This document shows, piece by piece, positions 50,602-59,072 of a stretch of DNA of 64,000 bases. The number at the start of each line of letters is the position of its first letter. Position 1 is the first letter of the stretch. A model generated the notes under the pieces. That model saw only the letters and a list, made by a program, of their open reading frames with translations. It searched no databases and had not been told where the DNA came from. The stretch is from Phycisphaerae bacterium (GTDB lineage Bacteria > Chloroflexota > Anaerolineae > 4572-78 > J111). The stretch is from positions 1 to 64,000 of the forward strand of contig JANQQF010000160.1 of assembly GCA_028285035.1 (NCBI GenBank). The letters run 5' to 3'. A program made the translations under genes and the position numbers.

Positions 50602-51558
50602 TCAGGAATTTTGATAACGGTTGAGAAGTTTGGCGGCTTCAGCGGCCAACCGTTCACGAAGAGAGTGGGGTTCAAGTACCTCCACTTGAGCACCCCAACT
50701 CAAAAGCCACTGAAAGACATCATCTTCGTGGCGAGTCTTGAGGATAGCAATGGGGCCGGTGGGGTCATCCTCAATCGTGGTGAGATAAAATGAGGGGGTT
50801 TCTTTCACCCAGCGAATAGCCTCGGGTGTAAATCGAGCTTTCACGACAACCACCCGATCGGGGTCTGGATCAGTGCCCCAAACGGGAACAAAGTTAGCAG
50901 GATGCTCAAAATCGTTGGTCGTTAGGGATAAGCCTTCAATCCGGCTAAGCCGAAACACTCGAATATCTTGGCGAAGGTGACAATATCCCAACAGATACCA
51001 ATCTGTAATTAACCGAGCCAAGCTGTAAGGATCAACGCGACGAGTACTTACATCAATGGCACCATTCGTCACAACCCGTTTGGCATAATCTAATTGAATT
51101 TGCCGTTGCTCGATAATAGCCCGCCGAATGAGATGAAGCCAGCGATGAGTTTCATCATCTTCAAGGACATATGTGGCATAAAGACGAATGTTTGTCTTCA
51201 AGTAGGTAAATTGCGCTTGATAACGCCCTGGCAAGACTGTTTCAATTTTCTTGATCGCTGCTTCAGCCGCTGCTTTATATTGTGCATCAAAACTTTGGGC
51301 CGAGAGATCGGCCCCCAAGACCAGCATCAAGGCTTCATCAATCGTGAAATTCAATGGGGGGAGAAAGTAACCGTCGACCAAGGAGTAACCGTGCCCCCGA
51401 GCGGACACAATCGGCACGCCCGTTTCACACAGAGCATCAATATCGCGATAAATTGTCCGCTTACTAACTTCAAAGGTCTCGGCTAAATCTTCCGCCCGTA
51501 ATTCACCACTATTTTGTAACTCCAGAACGATAGCCAACATTCGTTCGGTTTTGTTCAT
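50602..51558 (-). CDS. HTH-WYL transcriptional regulator (YafY/DeoR-like)
   Basis: 318 residues. N-terminal HTH_11 (RAEDLAETFEVSKRTIYRDI, about 20-40) is followed by a WYL domain with ITDWYLLGYCHLRQDIRVFRLSRIEGL and the C-terminal WCX extension. WYL domains sense a small molecule or nucleic acid. The downstream - strand hydrolase, DUF1330 and SRPBCC genes are plausible targets. Confidence 0.9.
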   Translation of the reverse strand: MNKTERMLAIVLELQNSGELRAEDLAETFEVSKRTIYRDIDALCETGVPIVSARGHGYSLVDGYFLPPLNFTIDEALMLVLGADLSAQSFDAQYKAAAEAAIKKIETVLPGRYQAQFTYLKTNIRLYATYVLEDDETHRWLHLIRRAIIEQRQIQLDYAKRVVTNGAIDVSTRRVDPYSLARLITDWYLLGYCHLRQDIRVFRLSRIEGLSLTTNDFEHPANFVPVWGTDPDPDRVVVVKARFTPEAIRWVKETPSFYLTTIEDDPTGPIAILKTRHEDDVFQWLLSWGAQVEVLEPHSLRERLAAEAAKLLNRYQNS

Positions 51559-51644
51559 TTTTCTGGCTCGATTTTGGATCTATTTCAATCAACGCTCATC
51601 AGTTCAAATTTCCGCCTTTTACAGACTGGCAATGAATAACAAAA

Positions 51645-51674
51645 TCGGAGTCCAAAGTGCACTTTGGACTCCGA
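51645..51674 (-). terminator. Perfect 30-bp palindrome after the alpha-2-macroglobulin gene
   Basis: TCGGAGTCCAAAGTG followed by its exact complement, then on the - strand TTTTGTTATT. It lies 58 bp after the big gene stop and before the WYL gene, so it is probably the terminator. Confidence 0.75.
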
Positions 51675-51731
51675 CTGAGCTCCCGAGAGTTATCCACACA
51701 TCATCTAAATGAAAGGTACGGCCAAATCAAC

Positions 51732-54700
51732 CTACTCACCACCATCTCGAATTTGCAATAATCGTCCATCACTTCGCCCAAAAACTTCTGGGAAATAGAA
51801 CTCTTGAGCCACAGTGGGTAACACGTGATAATCGCCGGGGAGTGTGGCTCGCATGGTGTAGCTATACTCGTAAGTTCCCTTGGGTAGATAATCGGCAAAA
51901 AGCACCACTTTCTCATCACGCAGTTCGCTACGCGAATACCATTGCCACCACCACCAATAGTAGCCATATTCATCCGAGCCAGCCGAACGACTGGTGCGGC
52001 TCAACGTTGGGTCCATGGCCAACAAGCTGGTTGTCGCCAGACCGGTATCAATGGCCTCCGCCCCAGCGGGCAACGCATCCTCAACAACAACATAATAAAG
52101 ATCATTCGGGGCAATAATCGTTAGGTCAACCCGAATCACTTCACCGAGTTGCGCTTCGGTCACCTCTTCACAAACAACCTCACTATCCTGGGCTTGAGCA
52201 GCCAAACAAGATTCGGAGCGATATTGCCGACTGACAATCACCCCTCGTTCGGCAGGCTCAACCTCATCGACGGGCTGATACACCTCAAGGTGGGCACTGT
52301 AATACAACCGGCCATTACCATCCGCTCGCGTTACCGTCAGCAGGTTGCTCGTCTCAGCCGCTAAGTCAGCCACGGCTACCTGCAACTTAATACTCTCTTG
52401 CACATTTTCCTTAGTCGCGGCCCCGCTGACTTGCTCATCGTCATTTAAGAAGACCGCATACTCATAATTAGCTTCAAGTTCGCCGGTCTCAACCATCCAG
52501 TCGGTCAAGGCAATCAACGACCAGGCCGTTTCCTGCGTGGTCTCCCAAATGCCATCCCGACGGGCCACCATCAGCCAGCGCACCACATTGGGGATGAGTT
52601 CATTTTCGGGATCAAGCTTGGCCAAAGTATCCAAAATGATGGCCGTTGAGCGCGTATCCGTATTCATCGCCCACCAATCGTAATTGGCTTCCTCCCAATG
52701 CGCCCCCGTCGCGCTCAAAATCGCTGCGTTATTGATATCGGACAGCAGAGTGTTGATGTTATTTTGATAGCCTTGTTCATCCGTCAGATACAGGGCCTGG
52801 GCCAGATACGCCCGAGCATAATGGGACAGCTTCTCCCGCGCCTCAAACAAATCTTCCAGCGCGTCAATCGGAGCCCGATCCCCCTCGGCCAAGGCATACA
52901 CCACAAAGGCGTGCCGATTGGCGTCAAAGTTACTGTTCAGCTCACGGGTCCCTTTCAGATGATCGAGCAAGAAGTTCTGCCCATTGGCCAACACGGTATC
53001 CGACACCTCAACCTCAGCTTGAGCCGCCTTAGTCAGCGCGAAGACCACATAGGCAGTCACATGGACGTTGCTCTGATCGGTAGCCCACCAGCCCCAGCCA
53101 CCATCCGGCTTTTGCTGGAGATATAGCTTGGTCAAGCCTTCCTCGACAAGTTCTGGCAGGTTATCTTCCAACTCCTGGTTCTCAATCCCGAGTGATTGAA
53201 GGGCATCAAAGGTCAGAATATTCGGCAGGAAGCGGCTGACCGTTTGCTCGGTACACTCATACTCATAATGCTCCAGATAGTCCAAACCATCACGCATCCC
53301 CGCGGCCAAGCTGGGGTCAAGCTGGAGGCTGAGTTGACCGCGCCGGTCATCAAAATTCGGGGGTAACGCCACGGCTTCAGTGCGGCTATCGGCCTGAACC
53401 AGTTGCCCTGCCGTGCCGACAATATCAGGCGTGGTATAGCGGAAGACCAAGAGACTACCATCCGGCCCTGTGGTCAAGCGTGGCTTGGCCGCATCTTCAT
53501 AATCACCGTCTGTACTCACCGCTGCAAAGACCAATTCAGCATCCGGCACGTCTTCCACTGTCACCGGCCACGTCACTTTCGTTTCACCTCGGGCCGGAAT
53601 ATCAACTGTCTGGACGGCTGAGGCATCAGCAGTAAGGGTGACGCCCTCGCCCGCCAGCGTAACCTCGACCGACAAATCGGTATCGGTGTTGTTATTGACA
53701 TTCGCCGCCAACTCAGCCCGATCATCAACGACAAAGAAGCGAGGCGCGACTGGACGGATCAAGAGCGGCTTGGTCGAAACAAGTTCGACTGTAGCCTCAC
53801 CCACCAAGGTATCCCTGGTGACCCCCACACCACGCATTACCCACGTGGTCAAATTATCCGGCAAGGTCAGGGTCACCTGCGCCTCACCACTCGCGTCGGT
53901 GACCACTACTGGATTCCAGTAGGCCGTGTCACTAAATTCTTCACGCACTTCAAGATCGGCCGGTAATTGGGCAAGTTCGCTTCGAGCCGCCCCAGCTTCA
54001 CCATCAGCCACGGCAAGGGCGCTATCAAATTCTTCAAGTGACTCTTCTTCCAATGGAGCCGCTGGGACCGGGGCTGACTCCAGAACAATTCCTCGCGACT
54101 CGGTGGCACTCTGCGCCACAGCAAATTCAGCCTGATCCAAATCCAAATCCTCGGCCAACTCTTGAATAAAACGATTGGCGGAAATAGAGAGGGCACTGGC
54201 TGTAGTGATCCCTAACCCGCGCCGAGAATAGTAGGCCTTGACAATGGCCTCTGGCTGGCGCGGTTGCAAGCTCAAGACCGATTTATCAACCAAATCGAGC
54301 GAGAATTCAGCCGCGACAGGTTGGCCCTCTACATCGGTGGCCACTACATCATACGTCACCTCACTGCCCGGCTCGCCCTGTTCGAGGCTGGGTGTCAAGG
54401 TGATATCGAGCGTCTGGGCTGACGGCGTGACATCTAGCGGCAAGATACCCAGCTTAAAATCAGCCAGCCGAGGCAAGTCGCCCGCTGCTTCGCCTTCGCG
54501 GCCTTGAACGAGCACCACCGACACATAAATATTCGGAGCCTGATTAGCCGTGATGGGTAACTGATAAATTTCACTGTTACTGGTCATCGGAATGACCTCT
54601 TGCTCGATGATTCGGCCGCGTTCGATGGTGACCAAGGCGTAATGTTCACCCACAAAGGGGGAAGGGATCAAGATTTCGGCGGTCTCACCGGGAGCATATT

Positions 54701-57700
54701 CCACCCGGTCACTGATGAGCGTGAGACGGTCGTGATTTTCCCGTCGCCAGGAGACATCATCTTCCCCGGCCACCCAAATAAAAATCGAGGAGCGGATGGG
54801 GGAACGGGCCAAAGTTTGGGTGTCGTCCAATTCGTTCAGATCAGCCGCAGCGATATCTGGCTCGACCGTCGTCGCTGCATCCTGGGCAATGACTTGGTAA
54901 CTCCCCCCTTCAGGTGGCGTAAATCGAGCCACAGCCTCACCTAAATTATCCGTGGTCACCGTAAATTGATCGATCAAACTCTTTCGCGTCTGATACTCCC
55001 AATACCCACCCCCATTTTCATTATCAATGAAGGTGTTTTCCCAAGTGTATTTGACCACTTGTATATCTAACGTCTTGTCACTCTGTCGCTCGCTGGCCCA
55101 ATCGACTGTCACTAGATCGATAGCTGTCTCCTCACCCGCATCAGCTACATATTCCTGAGGGCTTAGGCCGATGTAGTAGTCGCCCTTGTGAACGACCACC
55201 TGTTCCCGACCTGAGATAAATTGGTTATCGGTACCAGTCACAGTGGCCTCAATGGTCAAACGATGACTGCCACGGGACAAAAGATCATCAATTTCAGCCC
55301 CATCAAGACTGAGGCTGACTTGGCCATTTTCATCTGTGGTACCAAAGCCACTGAGAATGGTTTCAGGGAAGTTATCTTGCGGATACCACCAGCAATGATA
55401 ACAAATGTAAGGGTCGTCTGAGTCGGTAAAGGTATAACTTCCAAGTTGGGCTGGTTCAAAGCGATAGCTCTCGGCCAACACATTCCAGGTCACATCAGCC
55501 CCAGCCAGCGGCCCACCAAAGAAGTAGCTGGCTTGGATGGTTGCCTCTATGCCGTCGCCGCGCAACAACTCATCGGTCTCTGGGGTTACAACAACTTCAA
55601 ACTCTGGAGGGCGATAGGCCGCCACTTGGAAATATTGCTCCTGATATTGCCCCTCAAAATCAATGGCTAGATTGTAATTCCCAAGCGATGCTCCCTCGGC
55701 CAGGGTAACTTCACCATTAAATGTGCCATTGGGACTGACTGGAAGATTTTCGTCCAAAATAATTTCGTACGCCGCATCATACAGGGCTACATGCACCTGT
55801 CCCAAGTCGGGGCGGGCAAAGCTGACATCATCCTCGGTCCGAATGACGCCCTTGAAATAGATGGTTTGGCCTGGTCGATAGATGGGGCGGTCGGTATAAA
55901 TATGAACGTTGTAATCGGGTAAGGTGTAGGCATACTCCAGCCCAAACTCGTAAGGATTGATGCCACGTGCCCAACTTTCGGAAACAGCAGCAAAAGGCTG
56001 TTCGCCCTCAGGGAGCACCACGGCCATCATACTGTAACGATTTTGCCGCTGGCTCATATCAAGTTGAGCCACACCGTCCGCATCGGTGGCTACGGTGCCG
56101 CGCTGTTGGTTATTTTCATCATAAAAAATGACATTTTGCCCCACCAAAGGTTCGCCCGTGGCCAAATCGGTCGCCCAGACAAGGGCATCTCTTTGCCCTA
56201 CCTTCAACGTCAAATTACTTTCTGTCACGACCATCACGTGACGGCGATTGCCATAGTATTGATCTGGCACCTGGGGCGACTCCACTTCCAATAAGTAAAG
56301 GCCGGGAGACAACGCCCCACCATCTTCAGCCAAATCAAGCACCGAAACCTCTTGTTTATTGTCAGAGGCAGTCAACTGCTCTTCCCATTCGCGGATCAAA
56401 TCATCGCGGGTGGGTGCGTAGTCCGACCATTCCCACGTAGGACGGAAGATTTCACTGGGATTGAGCTGATACAATCGCAAATCAAGAGTATTGACATTCA
56501 CGTGGCTGACAAACAACTTGGCAGGTAGCGCTGCATCGTATGTGGCCACCAAATCGGGCGTTCGCAGTCGATAACTTGGATCGAGGGGGGCTGTCCGAAA
56601 TTGGATGGTCAGGTTATCTTCTGTTTTATTGCCATAGGGATCTTCGATACCTGGAGCAATTTTTACCTCGTAGTTTTGGGACGGTTCGGCTCCAAAATCA
56701 AAGGTGAAGCTGTTATCCCAAGAGGAATAGTAAGTGTAGATATCCGTGGCCGTGATGGGCAATGGCGGCACCATTGTGATGTGCTCCATCACCGTGTTGG
56801 GATTAATTGGTGTGTTAAATTCAATTCGAAAATCAGTGTAAGGCCAGACATTGACCGCCCCATCGCTCGGCTCAGTGCGGACGATTCGGGGCAGGGGTAC
56901 GGTGGTAAAGCTAAAATTATAGGCCGAACGCATCCCTTCACCACCAGCCACTGAGGTCACGCCAGAGGCAATTTCTACCTGATAGGTCGTATCAAAATCC
57001 AGACGGGCAGTCGGGGTGAAGGTGAGGGTTTGAGCCTGGACCAAAAAGTCGCCCTCAATGGCCGAGGCCCCTAACAAGCCCGGCTTGATTACAGTAAAAT
57101 TATCTTGCGCCGACTGAGGATCAATCGGCTGATTAAATGTCACGTGAATAGCATTTTCAATCGGGATGAGCGTCTGCCCATCATTTGGATCGGTAAAGAC
57201 GACCTCAGGTGGCTGGGTGGTGAATTGCCAGGTGGTATCATTGGCCAAGGTCGAATTGCCGGTGACATCAGTCAAACCACCAGTCACCCGAGCGGTAAAA
57301 GTCACCCCACCGGGCAGCGGTTCATCTGGGGTAAAGACATAAATTGAAGTATTGAGCCATTCACCACTCCCAGAAACAGCTGGCTCAAATTGAACCGGAT
57401 TAGGAAAATCCTCTGTCTCACCTAATGAGGTCAGGGGTACGACGGGTCGATTGAACATCACCGTAATTGTCGGCTCAGTTTCCACATCGGCTGTTCCATC
57501 CGCCGGGATGACCTGAGCTACCTCCAGAAAGCCGGGGGTGTTGAAACGGAAGGTGAAGGGTTCAGCGATGGGTGCACCATCAGTCGCAACCGCGTCTTGG
57601 GTCAAGATCACATCGTAAACCGAGGCTTGGGCCAGCGAGTCCGATGGGGTGAAACGCAGAGTACGGCCTGCATTGAGCCAATTAATCTCGCCCACGATTT

Positions 57701-58073
57701 CGGTGGGTTGATCTGCTGCGGCCTGCAAGGTGAATGCCGCTGAGGTCGCCGTTTCATCCATGGCCCGGTCAAAACTCAATTCGATGACACCCGCCGGGGC
57801 TAGCTCCTCACCCCGACGAGGCAGTCGTTGCACAATGATAGGAGAAACCACGTTCGCTGCCACTGGAGTGTATTCTACCTGAGGCGGGGGCGGGACTGTC
57901 GCTGTTGGAGTCGGCGGGACCGTTGCTGTAGCCAGTTGGGTTACATTTGTGTTCGTGTTTGCGGCAGTCGTCGTATCAATGGCACAGGCAGGAATAAACA
58001 AGAGGCCAATCAGAATGAGGCTCAAAAATGGGATTAGTTTTGCATCCATCGAAATATTTTTTAACTGGTTCAT
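51732..58073 (-). CDS. Bacterial alpha-2-macroglobulin lipoprotein (thioester type)
   Basis: 2113 residues. A lipoprotein signal ends at LLFIPAC (Cys30) and a Thr/Pro stalk follows. About four Ig-like Big_5 domains (roughly 70-495; repeats of IELSFDRAMD, TVMFNRPVVP, HVTFNQPIDP and RIEFNTPINP) come next. The MG domains, including IYTDRPIYRPGQTIYFKGVI, and an A2M core with the thioester motif C1607-T-E-Q1610 complete it. It would trap attacking proteases at the cell surface by covalent linkage. In Proteobacteria the gene pairs with pbpC, but here no PBP1C gene is adjacent. GAGGAG precedes ATG 58073. The bait region probably lies around 1280-1340. Confidence 0.95.
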   Translation of the reverse strand: MNQLKNISMDAKLIPFLSLILIGLLFIPACAIDTTTAANTNTNVTQLATATVPPTPTATVPPPPQVEYTPVAANVVSPIIVQRLPRRGEELAPAGVIELSFDRAMDETATSAAFTLQAAADQPTEIVGEINWLNAGRTLRFTPSDSLAQASVYDVILTQDAVATDGAPIAEPFTFRFNTPGFLEVAQVIPADGTADVETEPTITVMFNRPVVPLTSLGETEDFPNPVQFEPAVSGSGEWLNTSIYVFTPDEPLPGGVTFTARVTGGLTDVTGNSTLANDTTWQFTTQPPEVVFTDPNDGQTLIPIENAIHVTFNQPIDPQSAQDNFTVIKPGLLGASAIEGDFLVQAQTLTFTPTARLDFDTTYQVEIASGVTSVAGGEGMRSAYNFSFTTVPLPRIVRTEPSDGAVNVWPYTDFRIEFNTPINPNTVMEHITMVPPLPITATDIYTYYSSWDNSFTFDFGAEPSQNYEVKIAPGIEDPYGNKTEDNLTIQFRTAPLDPSYRLRTPDLVATYDAALPAKLFVSHVNVNTLDLRLYQLNPSEIFRPTWEWSDYAPTRDDLIREWEEQLTASDNKQEVSVLDLAEDGGALSPGLYLLEVESPQVPDQYYGNRRHVMVVTESNLTLKVGQRDALVWATDLATGEPLVGQNVIFYDENNQQRGTVATDADGVAQLDMSQRQNRYSMMAVVLPEGEQPFAAVSESWARGINPYEFGLEYAYTLPDYNVHIYTDRPIYRPGQTIYFKGVIRTEDDVSFARPDLGQVHVALYDAAYEIILDENLPVSPNGTFNGEVTLAEGASLGNYNLAIDFEGQYQEQYFQVAAYRPPEFEVVVTPETDELLRGDGIEATIQASYFFGGPLAGADVTWNVLAESYRFEPAQLGSYTFTDSDDPYICYHCWWYPQDNFPETILSGFGTTDENGQVSLSLDGAEIDDLLSRGSHRLTIEATVTGTDNQFISGREQVVVHKGDYYIGLSPQEYVADAGEETAIDLVTVDWASERQSDKTLDIQVVKYTWENTFIDNENGGGYWEYQTRKSLIDQFTVTTDNLGEAVARFTPPEGGSYQVIAQDAATTVEPDIAAADLNELDDTQTLARSPIRSSIFIWVAGEDDVSWRRENHDRLTLISDRVEYAPGETAEILIPSPFVGEHYALVTIERGRIIEQEVIPMTSNSEIYQLPITANQAPNIYVSVVLVQGREGEAAGDLPRLADFKLGILPLDVTPSAQTLDITLTPSLEQGEPGSEVTYDVVATDVEGQPVAAEFSLDLVDKSVLSLQPRQPEAIVKAYYSRRGLGITTASALSISANRFIQELAEDLDLDQAEFAVAQSATESRGIVLESAPVPAAPLEEESLEEFDSALAVADGEAGAARSELAQLPADLEVREEFSDTAYWNPVVVTDASGEAQVTLTLPDNLTTWVMRGVGVTRDTLVGEATVELVSTKPLLIRPVAPRFFVVDDRAELAANVNNNTDTDLSVEVTLAGEGVTLTADASAVQTVDIPARGETKVTWPVTVEDVPDAELVFAAVSTDGDYEDAAKPRLTTGPDGSLLVFRYTTPDIVGTAGQLVQADSRTEAVALPPNFDDRRGQLSLQLDPSLAAGMRDGLDYLEHYEYECTEQTVSRFLPNILTFDALQSLGIENQELEDNLPELVEEGLTKLYLQQKPDGGWGWWATDQSNVHVTAYVVFALTKAAQAEVEVSDTVLANGQNFLLDHLKGTRELNSNFDANRHAFVVYALAEGDRAPIDALEDLFEAREKLSHYARAYLAQALYLTDEQGYQNNINTLLSDINNAAILSATGAHWEEANYDWWAMNTDTRSTAIILDTLAKLDPENELIPNVVRWLMVARRDGIWETTQETAWSLIALTDWMVETGELEANYEYAVFLNDDEQVSGAATKENVQESIKLQVAVADLAAETSNLLTVTRADGNGRLYYSAHLEVYQPVDEVEPAERGVIVSRQYRSESCLAAQAQDSEVVCEEVTEAQLGEVIRVDLTIIAPNDLYYVVVEDALPAGAEAIDTGLATTSLLAMDPTLSRTSRSAGSDEYGYYWWWWQWYSRSELRDEKVVLFADYLPKGTYEYSYTMRATLPGDYHVLPTVAQEFYFPEVFGRSDGRLLQIRDGGE

Positions 58074-58386
58074 TACGGCTTCTCCTCAGGTGTTCAGCAT
58101 TGCTTCACAAAAATGCATATTTATGTGGTCATTTAGGCGTATTTTATAACACCCAAAATGTGAGCTTTAATGGAAATAGAACGAAATTTTCACTAACATC
58201 GTTCCTATTCATGGTAGCCTGATACTGAGATAGAGCAAAATAAGTTAAAAAGATATTTTGTTAAGATAATGTTAAATCCTCAAATCTGCTCATTCCACCC
58301 GTATCCTCTTAAGATATTTAAGGACATCATAAGTATAAGGCCCAAAAATTTACGTGGCGGTTTATAGAAACTATAAAGGAGATCTC
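58074..58386. other. Intergenic region between the divergent macroglobulin and small-ORF genes
   Basis: AT-rich 313 bp that must contain the two divergent promoters. A TTAAGATATTTAAGG stretch lies near 58309-58324. I see no convincing promoter pair, RNA or ORF. Confidence 0.4.
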
Positions 58387-58557
58387 ATGAAATCGAGACA
58401 GTGGTTCTGGCAATGGACTTTAGGGCGCTACATCAAAGCGCATTCACATAACGTAGCACAGCTTTATCGTAGCGATACCTTATTATGGAGACAACGACTT
58501 TATGCGTATCATCAATCGTCCCTCAGTCAAATGATGGTTTGGGGGTGTGACATCTAG
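58387..58557 (+). CDS. Small aromatic-rich basic protein, 56 aa
   Basis: ATG 58387 follows AAGGAG by five bases. The product begins MKSRQWFWQWTLGRYIKAHS and ends SQMMVWGCDI, with six Trp and many Tyr, His and Arg residues. No membrane helix and no known family. A strong terminator begins at its stop codon, so this is a complete single-gene unit. It could be a peptide with an exported or membrane-surface role, but nothing shows this directly. Confidence 0.6.
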   Translation: MKSRQWFWQWTLGRYIKAHSHNVAQLYRSDTLLWRQRLYAYHQSSLSQMMVWGCDI

Positions 58558-58588
58558 GTCCTGTCTCGGCGAGGCAGGACCTTTTTTA
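58556..58588 (+). terminator. Terminator of the 56-aa ORF
   Basis: AGGTCCTG (58556-58563) pairs with CAGGACCT (58575-58582), followed by TTTTTT. The stem begins within the stop codon of the ORF. Confidence 0.92.
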
Positions 58589-58672
58589 TTCTTTTGGGCT
58601 TTGTTATCACGTGAAGTTGTTAGGGAGGCAAATAATCGTTAGCAGTTTAGCAGTTTTTATAGGGAGATAACC

Positions 58673-58783
58673 ATGTCTGGTGCAGGTGTAATATTATTTG
58701 TGATATTACTCGTCTTAATCGGCTTATTAGGATTAAGTTACTTGATTGCTTGCATCGTCGCCTTCAAATCAAGAGAAGTATAG
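58673..58783 (+). CDS. Small single-pass membrane protein, 36 aa
   Basis: ATG 58673 follows AGGGAG (58661-58666). It encodes MSGAGVILFVILLVLIGLLG, then LSYLIACIVAFKSREV. One long membrane helix with a short basic cytosolic end. Codon use and ribosome site support translation. It is followed at 58789-58850 by a long imperfect hairpin (AAGGGTTTGGCAGTTTATTT with its near-complement). Function unknown. Confidence 0.6.
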   Translation: MSGAGVILFVILLVLIGLLGLSYLIACIVAFKSREV

Positions 58784-58788
58784 ATTGC

Positions 58789-58850
58789 ATTAAGGGTTTG
58801 GCAGTTTATTTTTATGCAGATTTAGTAAAATAAACCGTCAAACCTTATCG
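58789..58850. repeat. Long imperfect hairpin after the 36-aa ORF
   Basis: AAGGGTTTGGCAGTTTATTT at 58791 is matched by AAATAAACCGTCAAACCTT ending at about 58850, with one bulge and two mismatches. It probably acts as a terminator or mRNA-stabilising end for the small ORF. Confidence 0.6.
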
Positions 58851-58895
58851 AGAAGTGACCATAAATAGAATTACCTATTTAGTTGCGAGCCAATC

Positions 58896-59034
58896 GTATC
58901 AGGTCGATCTCAGCAAACCCTGAGCTAATCGACTAGGTTGTGGCGTTTGGACCAAATGTCCTGTGAGGGTAGGGAGTGAAACGTACGATTTCTCATTTAG
59001 CTCGGTGTCAGTACAATTGAGTCAGACCTGATGC
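58896..59034 (+). ncRNA. Structured leader RNA candidate upstream of the sensor kinase
   Basis: GTATCAGGTC (58896-58905) pairs with GACCTGATGC (59025-59034) over 10 bp with one G-U, closing a 139-nt domain. Inside, CTCAG (58909-58913) pairs with CTGAG (58920-58924) around a 6-nt loop and is extended by GAT/ATC across a bulge. GGAC/GTCC and GAAA/TTTC hairpins are also possible. The domain ends 39 nt before the kinase ATG. It matches no riboswitch class that I can recall. A riboswitch or regulatory leader is an inference from the pairing only. Confidence 0.4.
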
Positions 59035-59072
59035 TACAACTTTAATTGTGGCATCATAAATCAGGAAGATCG

